DNA from: Synechococcus sp. M16.1
GTDB lineage: Bacteria; Cyanobacteriota; Cyanobacteriia; PCC-6307; Cyanobiaceae
NCBI RefSeq assembly: GCF_014279895.1
Contig: NZ_CP047954.1
Location: 1,302,001-1,366,000, forward strand
DNA: 64,000 nt
Reading direction: 5' to 3'
Shown here in pieces: positions 63,489 through 64,000 of this stretch. Numbering within the stretch: position 1 is the first letter of the stretch; every line of letters begins with the position of its first letter. The translations under genes were made by a program, and so were the position numbers. The notes beneath the pieces are model-generated. The model was not told the DNA's origin, made no database searches, and saw only the letters and a program-made list of their open reading frames with translations.

Positions 63489-64000
63489 CAGCGGCTCCTG
63501 TTCAGACGACCCAGCACGGCACGGTTGAAGGCAGCCATGCCCCCGCTGATCAACAGATTCAGCAGCAGAAAGCTGAGCAACAGCAGCAGGAAGCCCTCAA
63601 TGGCGCGGCCGGTTTGGGTGATGGTGGTGTCACTGACGGCGTAGAGATCGGCGTAGCCCACGGCAATGGACAGGGTGCTGTTCTTGGCGAGATTGAGGTA
63701 CTGGCTCGTGAGCGCAGGAAGAATCGCCGGCAGGGCCTGCGGCAACACAATCCGACGCAGCCCAAGCCCTTCTCCAAGCCCAAGGCTGCGGAAGGCCTCC
63801 CACTGGCCCCGCGGTACCGCATTGATGCCACCGCGCACGATCTCGGCAATCGATGCACCCGTGAACACCGTGAGCCCCACAAGGACCGCACAAAATTCAA
63901 CGCTGAGGTTCAGGCCCAACAGCTGAATGCCCTGATTCGAAAGCCGGATCAACCCACCGATCGGCACCGAGGGAAGGCCAAGGAAGGCAACGAAATACCA
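63488..64000 (-). CDS. Amino-acid ABC transporter permease (AapQ/BztB type), 5' part beyond the window
   Basis: At least 170 residues of the C-terminal half: TGASIAEIVRGGINAVPRGQ, WEAFRSLGLGEGLGLRRIVL (EAA loop), then LTSQYLNLAKNSTLSIAVGY. The frame remains open through base 64000, so the gene continues outside. TGATG overlap with the second permease. Confidence 0.9.
   Translation of the reverse strand, partial: WYFVAFLGLPSVPIGGLIRLSNQGIQLLGLNLSVEFCAVLVGLTVFTGASIAEIVRGGINAVPRGQWEAFRSLGLGEGLGLRRIVLPQALPAILPALTSQYLNLAKNSTLSIAVGYADLYAVSDTTITQTGRAIEGFLLLLLSFLLLNLLISGGMAAFNRAVLGRLNRSR

Overview
The window is about 64 kb of a GC-rich, gene-dense, mostly operonic bacterial chromosome. It encodes an oxygenic phototroph: a PsbP/CyanoP lipoprotein, a PsbY-like protein, Ycf54, the carotene isomerase CrtH, a high-light-inducible Hli protein, a pheophorbide-a-oxygenase-type Rieske protein, glucosylglycerol-phosphate phosphatase (StpA) and a cyAbrB regulator. 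That set, the compact layout and the many tiny lineage-specific ORFs fit a marine picocyanobacterium of the Synechococcus type. The species call is inference from gene content.

Layout. 0-9 kb: recR edge, psbP, an LCP-family protein, a CPA2 antiporter with a Usp-like tail, an ABC exporter, an RRM protein and a DEAD-box helicase. 9-18.7 kb: recC, recB and recD with a phosphatase and a cupin; a candidate small RNA lies between recB and recC. 18.7-31.3 kb: ordinary core genes (ycf54-pdxJ, plsC, bolA-grxD, an unusual response regulator, crtH, a CDF transporter, trmFO, psbY-like, gamma-carbonic-anhydrase-like, tRNA-Lys, a renalase-like flavoprotein, tRNA-Pro).

31.3-39 kb is the accessory part. It starts just after tRNA-Pro and holds about twenty very small genes, many under 60 codons, several probably frameshifted, plus hli with a good HLR1-like operator. 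It ends in a 1.25-kb segment bracketed by two 170-bp direct repeats. That segment carries four tightly coupled genes for small exported or membrane proteins. The repeats are duplicated copies of the junction between an 83-aa gene and a histone-deacetylase-like gene, so the insertion history can be read directly.

39-64 kb returns to core-type genes: HDAC-like enzyme, PPOX flavoprotein, PiT-like membrane protein, 2OG-Fe oxygenase, Fur-family regulator, a DUF3721 pair, ArsS-like radical SAM, StpA, Rieske oxygenase, a glutathione S-transferase broken by a TAG codon, an uncharacterised dehydrogenase-like/kinase/DOMON-like run, a lytic transglycosylase, MetY and MetA (direct O-acetylhomoserine sulfhydrylation route), AlkB, an AEC transporter, cyAbrB and a polar amino-acid ABC transporter cut by the window end.
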